A stretch of DNA of 64,000 nt from Iamia sp963728655 (GCA_963728655.1 CAVSLD010000001.1:386160-450159); one strand, 5' to 3'; counted from the first letter of the stretch, positions 35,549 to 45,384 are shown. The notes: generated from the letters alone by a model not told the origin. Numbers and translations are program-made.

Positions 35549-38110
35549 TCAACGATGGCGGGGGCGGCCGCCGCGGCGGAGCGGGGGTGGGCTCGCGGTG
35601 GCCGGGTCGTCGGGCCAGGGGTGCTTGGGATAGCGGCCGGCCATGTCCTTGCGGACCTCTCGCCACGACCCGGACCAGAACCCGGGCAGGTCGGCGGTGA
35701 CCTGCACGTCGCGGCCCGCCGGGCTGAGCAGGTGCAGCACCAGCGGCGTCCGGCCCTCGTCGACGGTCGGGTGGGTCGTGGTGCCGTAGAGGTCCTGGAC
35801 CCGGACGTGGACCGCGGGGGCCTCCCCGGCGTAGTCGACCCGGAGCTCCCGCCCCGAGGGCAGGGACACGGTGCGGGGGGCGACGTCGTCCAACCGGCCC
35901 AGCCAGGGCCACGCCAGCAGGCCGCGCAGGGCGTCGAGCACGTCGACCCGCTCCAGGTCGCGCCGGCCCCGGGCTGCGCCGAGGCGGGGCGCCAGCCACC
36001 CGTCGAGGTCTCCGGCCAGGCCGTCGTCGGACACGTCGGGCCAGCCCTCGTCAGGACGGGCCCGACGGGCGAAGACGGCCCGCTGCTGGAGGCTGCGGGC
36101 AGCGTCGGTCCAGCCCAGGACGTCCAGGCCCCGGGTCGCGACGTGGTCGACCAGGGCGGCCACCGTCCCGGGCCCGGGGGCCACCCTGGTGTCGTGGGCC
36201 GCCAGCACCAGGGCCCCCAGTCGGCGCTCGGTACGGGCCCGCAGGTCGTCGCGCTCGTCGTCCCACACCACCGCGGAGGTGGTCACGACGGCCGCGCCGC
36301 CGAGCTCCACCACGTCGGCCTCGTCGAGGGCGGCGGCGATGCGGACCTGTCCCTGGTCGGCCGCCGCGCCCGGGGTGCCGGGCCGACCGGGCCGGACGGG
36401 TGCGGTGTCGACCTCGGCCACCGCCAGCCAGGCCTCGGCGGCCAGGGGGTCGGTGGCGGGCAGGGCGGCACCGGTGCCGTTGCGCAGCCGGACGCGGTCG
36501 CCGGGACGGGACTGGGCCAGGCGGTCGGGGTAGGCCAGGCCGAGCAGGGGGCCGCAGGCCGTGGGGTCGACCCGGTCGACGGGTCGGACGTCGGCCCGCC
36601 GGGCGATCTGGCGGGCCCGGCGGCCGGCGGAGCGGACGGCCCGCTCGTCGGCCCGGGGGTGCGAGGCCCGGCGGTCGGCCAGCACCCGGAGACGCTCGGC
36701 CGCGTCGACCGGCACCTCGCCCGGGCGCCCCCGCAGCACGTCGCGCTCCTCCAGGGCGGCGGCCAGCAGGCAGGCCTCCCAGCCCCGCCGCCGGCGGACC
36801 CCGTCGACCACCATCCGGGCCAGCCGCGGGTGCAGCGGCAGGCGGGCGACGGCCCGGCCGGCGGCGGTGGGCCGACCGTCGGCGTCCAGGGCACCCAGCT
36901 CGGCCAGCAGCTGGCGGGCCTCGGCCAGGGCCGGGGCGGGGGGCGGGTCGAGGAACCGGAGCTCGTCGACCCCGGCGCCCCACAGGGCCAGGTCGAGGGC
37001 GAGGGCGGCCAGGTCGACCTGGGCGATCTCGGGGGTGGCGAAGGCCGGGCGGGTGGCGTGGCTCGCCTCGCTCCAGAGCCGGACGGCCACCCCCGCCTCG
37101 GTGCGCCCGGCCCGGCCCGCCCGCTGGTCGGCCGACGCCCGCGACGCGGTGACGGTGTGCAGGCGGGTGAGCCCCGTGCGGGGGTCGAGGCGGGGCACGC
37201 GGGCCCGGCCCGCGTCGACCACCACCCGCACGCCGGCCACGGTGAGGCTGGTCTCGGCGATGTCGGTCGCCAGCACCACCCGGCGCCGCCCCGCCGGGGA
37301 GGGGGCGAGGGCGAGGTCCTGCTCGGCCACCGGCAGGGCCCCGAACAGCGGGCGCACGTCGACCCCGGCCGGGAGGGCCCCGCCGCCCAGGGCGCCCGCG
37401 ACCCGGCGGATGTCGGCCGCGCCGGGGAGGAACACGAGCACGTCGCCGGCCTCGCCCCGCACCACGTCGACCACCACCCGGGTCACCTGGGCGTCGAGGC
37501 GCTCGCGATCGCCGCCTGGCTCCCACCGCAGGGCGACCGGGTGGGCCCGGCCCTCGCTCGTGACCACCGGGGCGGGGGTGGCGTCACCGCCCAGCACCGG
37601 CGCCAGGCGGTCCGCCTCGAGGGTGGCCGACATGGCCAGCACCCGCAGGTCCGGGCACAGGGCGCTGCGGGCGTCGACGAGCAGGGCGAGGGCCAGGTCG
37701 GAGTGGATGCTGCGCTCGTGGACCTCGTCGAGGACGACCAGCCCCACGCCCTCCAGCGACGGGTCGCCCTGGAGGCGCCGGACCAGGATCCCCTCGGTCA
37801 CCACCTCGATGCGGGTCCGGCCCGAGACCTCGGACTCGTCGCGGGTGCGGTAGCCGGCGGTCCCGCCCACGTCCTCGCCCAGCAGCGACGCCATGCGCCG
37901 GGCCGCGGCCCGGGCGGCCAGCCGTCGGGGCTCGAGCACGACGATGCGGCGGCCGCCCAGCCAGGGCTCGTCGAGCAGGCGCAGCGGCACGACCGTCGTC
38001 TTGCCCGCCCCCGGGGGGGCTTGCAGCACCGCGACCCCAGGGCCGGCCAGCGCGGTCCGCACCTCGTCGACGCAGCCCTCCACGGGCAGTCCGGTGGGGG
38101 CGACGGGCAC
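35549..38110 (-). CDS. hrpB: ATP-dependent RNA helicase HrpB
   Basis: An 853-aa DEAH-box helicase, full length for HrpB (about 820). Motif I APPGAGKTTVVPL, Ia VLEPRRLAARAAARRMA, II LVVLDEVHERSIHSDL (DEVH), III LAMSATLEADRLA, V VVLATDIAETSLTVAGV, VI DQRAGRAGRTEAGVAVRLW. After the ratchet domain comes the HrpB-specific C-terminal domain, ending with the conserved VLHLLSPAGRDVQVTADLPGFW, then YPKHPWPDDP. The target RNA is not known in bacteria. Start GTG 38110 is in-family; longer frames upstream overlap the dsbB region. Confidence 0.93.
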   Translation of the reverse strand: MPVAPTGLPVEGCVDEVRTALAGPGVAVLQAPPGAGKTTVVPLRLLDEPWLGGRRIVVLEPRRLAARAAARRMASLLGEDVGGTAGYRTRDESEVSGRTRIEVVTEGILVRRLQGDPSLEGVGLVVLDEVHERSIHSDLALALLVDARSALCPDLRVLAMSATLEADRLAPVLGGDATPAPVVTSEGRAHPVALRWEPGGDRERLDAQVTRVVVDVVRGEAGDVLVFLPGAADIRRVAGALGGGALPAGVDVRPLFGALPVAEQDLALAPSPAGRRRVVLATDIAETSLTVAGVRVVVDAGRARVPRLDPRTGLTRLHTVTASRASADQRAGRAGRTEAGVAVRLWSEASHATRPAFATPEIAQVDLAALALDLALWGAGVDELRFLDPPPAPALAEARQLLAELGALDADGRPTAAGRAVARLPLHPRLARMVVDGVRRRRGWEACLLAAALEERDVLRGRPGEVPVDAAERLRVLADRRASHPRADERAVRSAGRRARQIARRADVRPVDRVDPTACGPLLGLAYPDRLAQSRPGDRVRLRNGTGAALPATDPLAAEAWLAVAEVDTAPVRPGRPGTPGAAADQGQVRIAAALDEADVVELGGAAVVTTSAVVWDDERDDLRARTERRLGALVLAAHDTRVAPGPGTVAALVDHVATRGLDVLGWTDAARSLQQRAVFARRARPDEGWPDVSDDGLAGDLDGWLAPRLGAARGRRDLERVDVLDALRGLLAWPWLGRLDDVAPRTVSLPSGRELRVDYAGEAPAVHVRVQDLYGTTTHPTVDEGRTPLVLHLLSPAGRDVQVTADLPGFWSGSWREVRKDMAGRYPKHPWPDDPATASPPPLRRGGRPRHR

Positions 38111-38291
38111 GGCCCCAGTGTGGACGACCTCCCGCCGGCCCGGCCCCGCCCCCTGGGCCGGCCCCGCCAGCCCGTAGGTTTCCGGGGATGCGTCGCCCCC
38201 TCCGCCCGGCCCCGGGCCGCTCCCGTGCCGGGAACCCCGACGGGGCGGCGGCCGACCTGCACCCCGTGACGACCCCGCCCGCGCCCCGCCC

Positions 38292-38864
38292 GTGACGCCC
38301 GACCAGGTCGCCACCGTCTTCGCCGTCCTGGCCATCGCCGGCTCGGTCCTCGTCGCCGTCCTGCTGGTCGGCGCCGCCCTGCCGTCGACCCGTGGGGCGC
38401 TGCGGGACCGGATGGCGGGCCAGGGGATGCCGCTCGCCTGGCTGGTCGCCACCGTGGCCACCGCAGGCAGCCTCTACCTGTCCGAGGTCGCCGACTTCCC
38501 GCCCTGTCGCCTGTGCTGGTTCCAGCGCATCGCCATGTACCCGCTGGTCGTGGTGCTCGGCGTGGGCTGCCTGCGACGCGACGCCAGCGCCCGGATCTCC
38601 GGGCTCGTCCTGGCCGGCATCGGCCTGGCCGTCAACCTCTGGCACGTCGCGGTGGAGATCCGCCCCACCCTCGAGGGCAGCAGCTGCGACCCCGCCAACC
38701 CGTGCTCGCTGCGCTGGGTGGAGGCCCTCGGGTTCTGGACCATCCCCCGCATGGCCACCGTCGCCTTCGCCCTCGTCCTCACCGCCCTCGCGCTCGACCG
38801 CGGGCCGGCGGCGCCGTCCCCCGCACCCGCCGCGACCGACGCCGGTCGCCTCCAGGAGGTCTGA
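38292..38864 (+). CDS. dsbB: Disulfide bond formation protein B (DsbB)
   Basis: A 190-aa four-helix membrane protein that reoxidises DsbA using quinone. The first cysteine pair is FPPCRLCWFQRIAMYPL (CxxC plus the quinone-site Arg), the second is SSCDPANPCSLRWVEALGFW. There is an extra N-terminal hydrophobic segment compared with E. coli DsbB. The stop overlaps the next start (TGATG), coupling it to the periplasmic-type thioredoxin, so the pair makes a disulfide-forming module for secreted proteins. Confidence 0.92.
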   Translation: MTPDQVATVFAVLAIAGSVLVAVLLVGAALPSTRGALRDRMAGQGMPLAWLVATVATAGSLYLSEVADFPPCRLCWFQRIAMYPLVVVLGVGCLRRDASARISGLVLAGIGLAVNLWHVAVEIRPTLEGSSCDPANPCSLRWVEALGFWTIPRMATVAFALVLTALALDRGPAAPSPAPAATDAGRLQEV

Positions 38865-39611
38865 TGTCCCAGAAGAAGCCCACCGCCGGACGCCCGCTGA
38901 GCCGGGTCGAGGCCGCCCGCACCGGGCCCCGCGTGCCGGTGTTCGCGCTCGCCGCAGGTGGGCTCGTCGTGGTCCTGATCATCGCCGTGGTGGTCGTCGC
39001 CCTCACCAGCGGGGGCGACGACGAGACGGCCTCGAGCGGCGGGGGCGACGCACCGGCCGCGGCCGGCGTCGACGGCGACGTCGCCTTCGGTGCGGTCACC
39101 GTCGACGGCGAGGCCCTCCCCGAGTTCACCGGGGCCGACCCCGACCCGGCCGTGGGCATGACGGCGCCCGACGCTCACCGGCATCGATCCCTCCGGCGAC
39201 CCCGTCACCATCGACCCCTCCACCGAGGGGCCCATGGTGATCGCCTTCCTGGCCCACTGGTGCCCGCACTGCCAGGCCGAGGTGCCCCGGCTGGTCGACG
39301 TGGCCGACGCCGACGGCACCGTCGACGGCGTGGCCCTCGCCGCGGTGGCCACCGCCAGCAGCCCCGAGCGCCCCAACTACCCGCCGGGGCCGTGGCTGGC
39401 CGACGAGGGCTGGCCCGGCCCGGTGATGGTCGACTCCGAGGTCGAGGCGGCCGACCGTCTCCCCACGGCCGCGGCTGCCTACGGCGAGAGCGGCTTCCCC
39501 TTCCTGGTGGCCGTCGACGCCGACGGCACGGTGGTGGCCCGGGCCTCCGGCGAGAAGGACGAGGACTCCCTGCGCGACTTCTTCGCCCTGGCCGGCACCG
39601 GCACCTCCTGA
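38864..39611 (+). CDS. Membrane-anchored thioredoxin-like (DsbA/TlpA) protein, frameshifted
   Basis: A protein of about 248 aa with an N-terminal anchor (PVFALAAGGLVVVLIIAVVVV), a Gly/Ala/Asp-rich linker and an extracytoplasmic thioredoxin domain. The active site is VIAFLAHWCPHCQAEVPRL (CPHC, as in DsbA). The cis-proline side reads GESGFPFLVAVDADG. One frame change near 39175 (MTAPDA to LTGIDPSG) joins the two halves. It is the presumed substrate/partner of the coupled DsbB. Confidence 0.85.
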
Positions 39612-39632
39612 CCGAGGGCCCGGCCGGCCGGC

Positions 39633-40481
39633 CTACTCGTCGACGATGGCGCCGGCCATGAGCTCGGCGACCGGCGTGCCGTCGATGGCGTCGGCGGGGC
39701 GGGCCACGAACAGCTCGGCGCAGTGCCAGCCGTCCTCTTCCAGCGCGGTGGGCTCGAGGCCCTTCTCGTCCAGGGCGGAGAACACGTGGTCGCGCTCGCT
39801 CGCGTCGGCGAAGCGGCGCTGGCGCACGGCGTAGCCGTCGACCCGCTCGGCGACCAGCCCCTGGTCCTCGAGGGTCTGGGCCACGTCGTCGAAGCCGATC
39901 CAGCGGAGGGTGAGCGCCGCGACCCACGGGGGCTGGCCCTCCGACGCCGACACGATCTGGTCGAAGGTCCGCCCGTTGACGTAGCCGATGCCGCCGGTGA
40001 CGGTGACCAGGTCGGCCTGGCCGAGCGTCTCGGTGACGGAGGCGGCGGCCTCCTCGGACTCGAGGTCGGCGACGATGCCGCCGTCGAGCAGGCCCACGTC
40101 GACGGCATAGCCGACGGCGGCCTCGGAGATGTCGAGCCCGACGATGCGGTGGGCGTCGTCGCGGCGGTGCTCGGCCAGGAGGGCCCGGTCGGCGGCGATG
40201 AGCTCGTCCCGGGACATGGCCCGGACCTCGGGTGAGGTGTAGTGGCGACGGAGGTCGTCGAAGGAGAGGTCGTGGTTCATGAGGGCGGCGTTGATGCCGT
40301 AGGAGCAGCACACGTCGAGGACGGTCGGCGGTCGCTCCTCGACGTCGAGAACCTCGGCCAGGTGGCGGAACACGGCGGCCCCGTGCTCGGGCACCTGGTA
40401 GGCGAGCGAGCCCAGGTTGGCGTAGTAGGCGCGGGGGTCCGCCGCGTTGTACTCGTCGGTGAAGTCGGCCTTCTCGGTCAC
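39633..40481 (-). CDS. SAM-dependent methyltransferase-like protein
   Basis: A 282-aa protein with a class I methyltransferase core: TVLDVCCSYGINAALM (motif I, with two cysteines in the glycine loop), IVGLDISEAAVGYAVDVGL (acidic residue), ADLVTVTGGIGYVNGRTFDQI. It lacks a typical substrate domain I know. GTG at 40481 is preceded by GGAGGGA at good spacing. Probably methylates a small metabolite; target unknown. Single gene, converging with the thioredoxin gene with a short gap. Confidence 0.7.
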   Translation of the reverse strand: MTEKADFTDEYNAADPRAYYANLGSLAYQVPEHGAAVFRHLAEVLDVEERPPTVLDVCCSYGINAALMNHDLSFDDLRRHYTSPEVRAMSRDELIAADRALLAEHRRDDAHRIVGLDISEAAVGYAVDVGLLDGGIVADLESEEAAASVTETLGQADLVTVTGGIGYVNGRTFDQIVSASEGQPPWVAALTLRWIGFDDVAQTLEDQGLVAERVDGYAVRQRRFADASERDHVFSALDEKGLEPTALEEDGWHCAELFVARPADAIDGTPVAELMAGAIVDE

Positions 40482-40729
40482 GGGGGTCCCTCCGGGGGTG
40501 CAGGTCGCGTGGGTCGCGCCGTGGCGGGCCGTCCGGGGGTGCGGGGCCTGGGTCAGAGGCAGCGGCACCTCGCGGTGGCGTCTCGACACGGGATCCGGTG
40601 ATCCTATCCACCGATGGGTGGACCCTCCGCCAATGCCCGAGGCGATGGATCTGAGACCCCGTCAGGCGCCAGCTCGCGAGGTGTCCGCATGGCGGCCACC
40701 GCGCGAGGGCACCGCAGGGTCACGGGACC

Positions 40730-41677
40730 TCAGGTGCCGGCGAGGCGGGCGATCACCGGCTCCATGGCGTCGAGGTCGGCCAGCGACAGGCCGATGCCGC
40801 TGATGCCGAAGCGCTCGCGCCGCTCGACCAGGTCGTCGGCGATCTGCTCGACGGTGCCGCACAGGGCGTGGGGCGAGGCCAGGGCCTCGGCGGGGGACAG
40901 GCCGAACCCCTCGGCCAGGGCGTCGGCCATGCCCTGGCGGTCGTCGGTGACGGCGACCAGGTGGATGCGGGTCTGGAGCTCGAGGGACGCGAACCGCTCC
41001 CCGGCGGCGGCCCGGATCCACCCCAGCTTCCGCTCGGTCGCCGACGCGGTGGCGTCGGGGCCCACGGAGGCGTCGATCACCCCGCCCGGCAGGCGGGGGT
41101 TGAGCCCGACGATGTCGGCGTGGCGCCCGGCCAGCTCCAGCACCTTGCGTCCCCCGCCGCCGACGAGCAGGGGCAGGGGCGACTGCACCGGCGTGGGGCT
41201 GCCGGCGAGGCCGTCGACCCGGTAGTGGTCCCCGGCGAAGGCGACCGGCTCGCCCGAGAACAGGGCCCGCACGAGGGTCACGGCCTCCTCCAGCCGGGCG
41301 ATGCGCTCGGGGGCGGGGTCGAACGGGATGCCGGCGTGGAGGTAGTCGCTGGTCATCCAGCCCGCACCCAGGCCCAGCTCGAAGCGGCCGTCGGAGAGGA
41401 CGTCGAGGGTGGCCGCCTCCTTGGCCATCACCACGGGGTGGCGGTAGTCGTTGCACAGCACCAGGGCCCCGATGCGCAGGGTGGTGGTGGCGTCGGCTGC
41501 GGCCATGAGGGCGGCGACCGGCGCCAGCTGGTCGTCGAGGTGGTCCGACACCGTCAGGCGGTGGACCCCCACGGCCTCCAGCCGCCGGGCCAGGGCGGCC
41601 CACGACGTGCGGGTCACCGCCTGGGGCGACGAGCACTGCACGCCGAAGCGGAACGGGTGGGGCGGGGTGGAGGGCAT
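40730..41677 (-). CDS. LLM-class F420-dependent oxidoreductase
   Basis: A 315-aa luciferase-like TIM-barrel enzyme of the actinobacterial F420 group (TIGR03621-like). Typical blocks: FRFGVQCSSPQAVTR, GVHRLTVSDHLDDQLAPVAAL, TTTLRIGALVLCNDYRHP, LSDGRFELGLGAGWM, and SPLPLLVGGGGRKVLELAGRHADIVGLN. It would transfer hydride between F420 and an unknown substrate. The ATG at 41677 gives the normal N-terminus; a longer frame from 42244 is ignored because it crosses the palindromes of the intergenic region. Confidence 0.9.
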   Translation of the reverse strand: MPSTPPHPFRFGVQCSSPQAVTRTSWAALARRLEAVGVHRLTVSDHLDDQLAPVAALMAAADATTTLRIGALVLCNDYRHPVVMAKEAATLDVLSDGRFELGLGAGWMTSDYLHAGIPFDPAPERIARLEEAVTLVRALFSGEPVAFAGDHYRVDGLAGSPTPVQSPLPLLVGGGGRKVLELAGRHADIVGLNPRLPGGVIDASVGPDATASATERKLGWIRAAAGERFASLELQTRIHLVAVTDDRQGMADALAEGFGLSPAEALASPHALCGTVEQIADDLVERRERFGISGIGLSLADLDAMEPVIARLAGT

Positions 41678-41733
41678 CGGGTCTTCGACCCCCGCCTCCC
41701 ACCCGAGGTCACACCGCTCCATGGCCACGAGGG

Positions 41734-41775
41734 ACGTCACGAGGTGCCAGGCACCTCGTGACGTGCCCCAGGGGC
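41734..41775. promoter_or_regulatory. Perfect 31-bp palindrome plus 11-bp palindrome between divergent genes
   Basis: 41734-41764 is a perfect palindrome with 15-bp arms (ACGTCACGAGGTGCC and its complement) around a single A; 41765-41775 is GCCCC-A-GGGGC, immediately adjacent. Both lie in the 162-bp gap between the divergent F420 oxidoreductase and beta-helix genes. The central 11 bases GTGCCAGGCAC recur at 43480-43490. Operator or repeat element; I cannot decide. Confidence 0.75.
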
Positions 41776-41838
41776 ACGCGCCGCACCCCGGCACCGCTCG
41801 CCGGGCGTCACCCGTCGGACGGGTAGGTTCGCCGGCCG

Positions 41839-43411
41839 TGACGTCGCCCGCCGCCCGTCCCCTGCCGTCCGACCCCGGCCCCGCCCGCCGCCGGGCGACT
41901 GCTGCCCTGGTGGGCGGGGCCGTCCTGGTCCTCGCGGCGCTCGTCACCTCCGCGCCCCCGGCCGGCGCGGCCGACCCCGTGGTGGTGGGCTGTGACCGGG
42001 CCGCAGCGCGGGTCGAGGTCACGGTGTCGGCTCGTCCTCGACCCGACCTGCACCTACACCGCGCGGCTTCGACATCACCGCGTCGGACGTCACCCTCGAC
42101 TGCCAGGGCGCCACCGTCGCGCGCGCGCATCAGGCGCCGGCGGGGCGGGGCATCGTGATCCGCACCCCGGTCGAGGTCGGCCATGCACGACGTCACCGTG
42201 CGCGACTGCCGGGTCGAGGGCTTCCTCAACGGCATCCGGGTCACCCGCGACGGGTTCCGCGACCCTGGCCGACGACGGCGACGAGTTCGCCCACCCGACC
42301 ACCGATCATCGTGGATCGAGTCGCACCGTCGTCACCGGGCTCCCGGGGCGTCGGGGTCTACGTCGACGGCTACGTCAGCGACGTCACCATCCGGCGCAGC
42401 GAGGTCAGCGGCGCCGGGGCCAGCGGCATCTACCTCGGAGACCGGGTCCAGGGAGAACCGATCGTCGAGGGCAACCTGATCGTCGACAACGGCTACATCG
42501 AGAACGGCCCCGGACGGCCAGCCACGTTCACCTTCGGCGGCATCGACCTCTGGTTCTGGGGCATCGGCCGCGAGGGCCTCTCGATCGACGGCTCCTACGA
42601 GAACACGATCGTCGGCAACATCTTCACCGGCAACTCGGCCGGCGGCATCTTCCTCTACAAGAACTGCGGCGAGTACCCCGACCGCGACCCCGCTACTTCG
42701 AGCGCCGCGACCACGTCGGACGGCAACCTGATCGAGGGCAACAGGTTCGTCGGCGGGCGTCAACGGGGTGTGGGTCGGCTCCCGCATGGGCGAGAACACC
42801 TTGCCCATGGAGTGCACGGACCCGGCCTACGTCGACGAGCCCGCCCGGCGGGTCGTGCTCGACCACGCCGAGGACAACGTGGTGCGCGGGCAACACCTTC
42901 GACGACGTCACCTACGGCGTCCGGGTCGAGGACGACGGCGCCGCGGTCGAGGCCAACTCCTTCACCGGCGCACGCGGCCCGACCGCCACGCCGTGATCAT
43001 CGGCACGCCCCACCGCACCGAGGTGCTGGGCCCCCCGTGGCCGGCGACCACCCTGCCGGGCAACGTCTCGACCATCGTCGGCAACCCCGACCCCTACCGT
43101 GGGTGCACGGCGAGGTGGGCACCGGTGGTCGAGGGCAACACCGCCCTCGGGGCAGCCCACCGGGCTGGTGCGAGGGCGAGCCCCCGCCCCGCCAGCCGTT
43201 CGTCATGGTGGTCGCGGTGCGGCCCGGCCGAGCCCGACGGCAGCGGCCGCCGGCGCCGGACCTCACCGTCCCCACCCTCGGCGCCCTGGCCCCGTGCGCC
43301 CGGGAGGCAGCCCCCGGCGACGCCGGCGCCCCCGGAGCAGGCACCCCCGGGACGCCGAGCCCGTCCGCCCCGGCCGTGCCCGTCACGACCATCGCCCGCT
43401 TCACCGGCTAG
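41839..43411 (+). CDS. Secreted right-handed beta-helix repeat protein (many frameshifts)
   Basis: Exported protein with a long signal peptide (RRRATAALVGGAVLVLAALV, then SAPPAGAAD). The body reads as a parallel beta-helix of the pectate-lyase/NosD type, with successive rungs: FDITASDVTLDCQGATV, DVTVRDCRVEGFLNGIRV, DVTIRRSEVSGAGASGIYL, NTIVGNIFTGNSAGGIFLY, NLIEGNRFVGG, NVVRGNTFDDVTYGVRV. Such proteins bind or cleave polysaccharides. At least six frame changes are needed (near 42020, 42060, 42178, 42258, 42300, 42690, 42760, 42890, 42975). The C-terminal third is low-complexity Pro/Ala. Catalytic residues cannot be assigned. Confidence 0.65.
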
Positions 43412-43421
43412 CACCGCACAC

Positions 43422-43503
43422 CCTGTCCACGGTGGACAGGTCGCGTGGACAGGTCGCGTGGCAGGTGCGTGGACAGGTCGTGCCAGGCACACCCTGTCCA
43501 CGG
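43422..43503. repeat. Cluster of GTGGACAGG direct and inverted repeats (H)
   Basis: In the convergent gap between the beta-helix and lipoprotein genes. 43422-43440 is a perfect 19-bp palindrome (CCTGTCCAC-G-GTGGACAGG). GTGGACAGGTCG is repeated at 43432, 43445 and 43469, and its complement returns at 43493-43503; GTGCCAGGCAC at 43480-43490 is another perfect palindrome. Nested hairpins of this sort could end transcription from both sides. Confidence 0.75.
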
Positions 43504-43531
43504 CCCGACCCGGAGGGCTCGCGTGAGCCCC

Positions 43532-44090
43532 CTAGACGCGGTCGACCACCAGCTGGGCGAGGGACAGGGAGGCCTCGCGGACGTCGCCGTCACCCCGCAG
43601 CTCGACGCCGACGAGGTAGACGATGCCGTCGACCAGGACCTCGGTCGTCCCGAAGATCGGATCGAAGTGCGCCTCGACCTCGAGCTCGGGCACCGGCTCC
43701 TCGTCCTCGTAGGCGCGGGTCCACTCGTCCACGTCCGCCCAGTCGCGGATCACCCGCGCTCCCTTCAGGTCGTCGGGCGTCGTCCACCAGCACTCGTCGT
43801 CGTCCTGGGTCGAGGGGACCACCTCCTCGCCGAGCAGCTCGGCGGCGTCGTCGGCCGTGAACAGCGCGGCAGGGGTCGACCTCGGAGCCGAGGCCGGTCG
43901 GGCCCTGGTCGTCGGTGGGAGACCCGTCGTCGGAGGGCTCGGTGCCTCCGCCGTCGGGGGACAGGGACGGTTCGGTGGAGGTCACCGTGGCCGTCGGCTC
44001 GAGGTCGGCCCCGCACGCCCCGGCGACGAGCGCGAGGACGGCGAGGAGGGCGGCGGTGAGGGGTCGGGCGGTCCGTCGTCGGGTGAGCAC
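43532..44090 (-). CDS. Small lipoprotein, DUF3558-like (frameshift)
   Basis: About 185 aa. Lipoprotein signal TAALLAVLALVAGACGADL (lipobox VAGAC), then a Ser/Asp/Gly-rich linker and, after a frame change near 43870, a globular domain: LFTADDAAELLGEEVV, DECWWTTPDDLKGARVI and the end ASLSLAQLVVDRV. The Cys-Trp-Trp pattern and layout resemble the DUF3558 lipoproteins of actinobacteria. Function unknown; located outside the membrane. Its start lies near the MeaB gene 3' end on the same strand. Confidence 0.65.
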
Positions 44091-44186
44091 GGCGAGACGG
44101 TACGGGCCCGCCTCCGGCTCGCGGCGCCGTCCGGGACGGGGTCCCCCACCCGTCTTCCGTGTGGGAAGAGGGTCCGGGGACGGGTC

Positions 44187-45176
44187 TCAGGCCGGCGGCG
44201 AGGGCGCGGCGGATGCTGGCGTCGAGGGCCAGCTGGGCCGGGTCGAAGCCGCCGGCCTCGGCCAGCAGGGCCTCGGCCCCGCCGCAGGCGTCGACCAGGT
44301 GGCGTCGGCCCTGGCGGCCCCACTCGTCCTCCACCCACCGCTCGAGGAAGTGGGGCTCGCGCTGGGCGTGGGTGCGGGGCCTCCCGTCGGCCACCACCCC
44401 GAGCAGGGCGGCGGCCAGCTCGTCCATGCCGGCGCCGGTGCGGGCGCTGGTGCGGTGGATCTCCGGCGGGTGCTCCTCGAAGGGGCGGGCCAGGCCCAGG
44501 CTGGCCCTGAGGTGGTGGTAGCTCTGGTCGGCCGTCGGCTCGTCGCTCTTGTTGAGCACGAAGGCGTCGGGCACCTCGATGATCCCGGCCTTCAGGAACT
44601 GCACCTCGTCGCCGCCGAGGGGCTGGAGCACGAGGTACACCTTGTCGGCCAGGTGGCGGATGTCGGCCTCGCTCTGGCCGATGCCCACCGTCTCGACCAT
44701 CACGCAGCGGAACAGGCGGGTGAGCAGGCGGCACACCTGGAAGCTCGAGGGCGACAGCCCGCCCAGCTCGGTGGCCGAGGCCTGGCTGCGGAAGAAGAGG
44801 CGGCGGTCGTCGCGCGGGGCGCGCATCCGGGTGCGGTCGCCCAGCAGGGCGCCCCCGGAGATGGGGCTGGACGGGTCGATGGCCAGCACCGCGAGGGTGA
44901 GGTCGGGGTCGGCCCCGAGCATGTCGACGGTGAGCCGGGCCAGCAGCGACGACTTGCCCGACCCGGGCGTCCCGGTGATGCCGATGACCATGCAGGCGCG
45001 TCGTCGGGCCCTGCCGCGGCGTCGAGCAGGTCGAGCACCCGGGCCCGGGTGGCCGCGGCGGCCGGCCGGGCGTCCTCGAACACCCCGATCAGCCGGGAGA
45101 CGGCGACCTTGTCGAGGGTGCGCGCCCGCTCGGCCAGGTCCGCCAGCTCGTCGTCGGTGGTGGGCGCCCCGCTCAC
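44187..45176 (-). CDS. meaB: MeaB/ArgK GTPase, chaperone of B12-dependent mutases (frameshifts)
   Basis: G3E-type GTPase of about 330 aa that loads and protects adenosylcobalamin mutases. N-terminal dimer part: DLAERARTLDKVAVSRLIGV. P-loop: IGITGTPGSGKSSLLARL. Later LAIDPSSPISGGALLGDRTRM, the base-switch Glu/Asp in MVETVGIGQSEADI, and VLNKSDEP (NKxD). One frame change near 44995 joins the two parts; the 3' end is uncertain, the stop at 44187 needing one more shift. It lies directly downstream of meaA, its client, with palindromes between. Confidence 0.88.
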
Positions 45177-45224
45177 CCCGCCGACGGTAGGCCCTCCCCG
45201 TCCCCCCACCGAACCGCCCCGCCG

Positions 45225-45347
45225 CCGTTCTGGTCTAGGGATCGGCCCTGGAGGGCCTCTTCCCAGACCAGAACGGTGGCGTCGGGCGGGCCTGGCCGTT
45301 CTGGTCTAGGGATCGGCCCTGGAGGGCCTCGTCCTGGACCAGAACGG
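45225..45347. repeat. Pair of 52-nt palindromes (C), CAGAAC type
   Basis: Copies 45225-45276 and 45296-45347, 71 bp apart, between meaA and meaB (same strand). Outer arms CCGTTCTGGTC and GACCAGAACGG pair perfectly in copy 1; an inner stem GGCCCT/AGGGCC closes a GG loop. Sequence is nearly that of pair B at 12724-12846. Lying between client and chaperone genes it could attenuate transcription. Confidence 0.9.
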
Positions 45348-45384
45348 TGGCGGCCCGGGCGGGCCGGGCGGGCTGGACGGCCGG

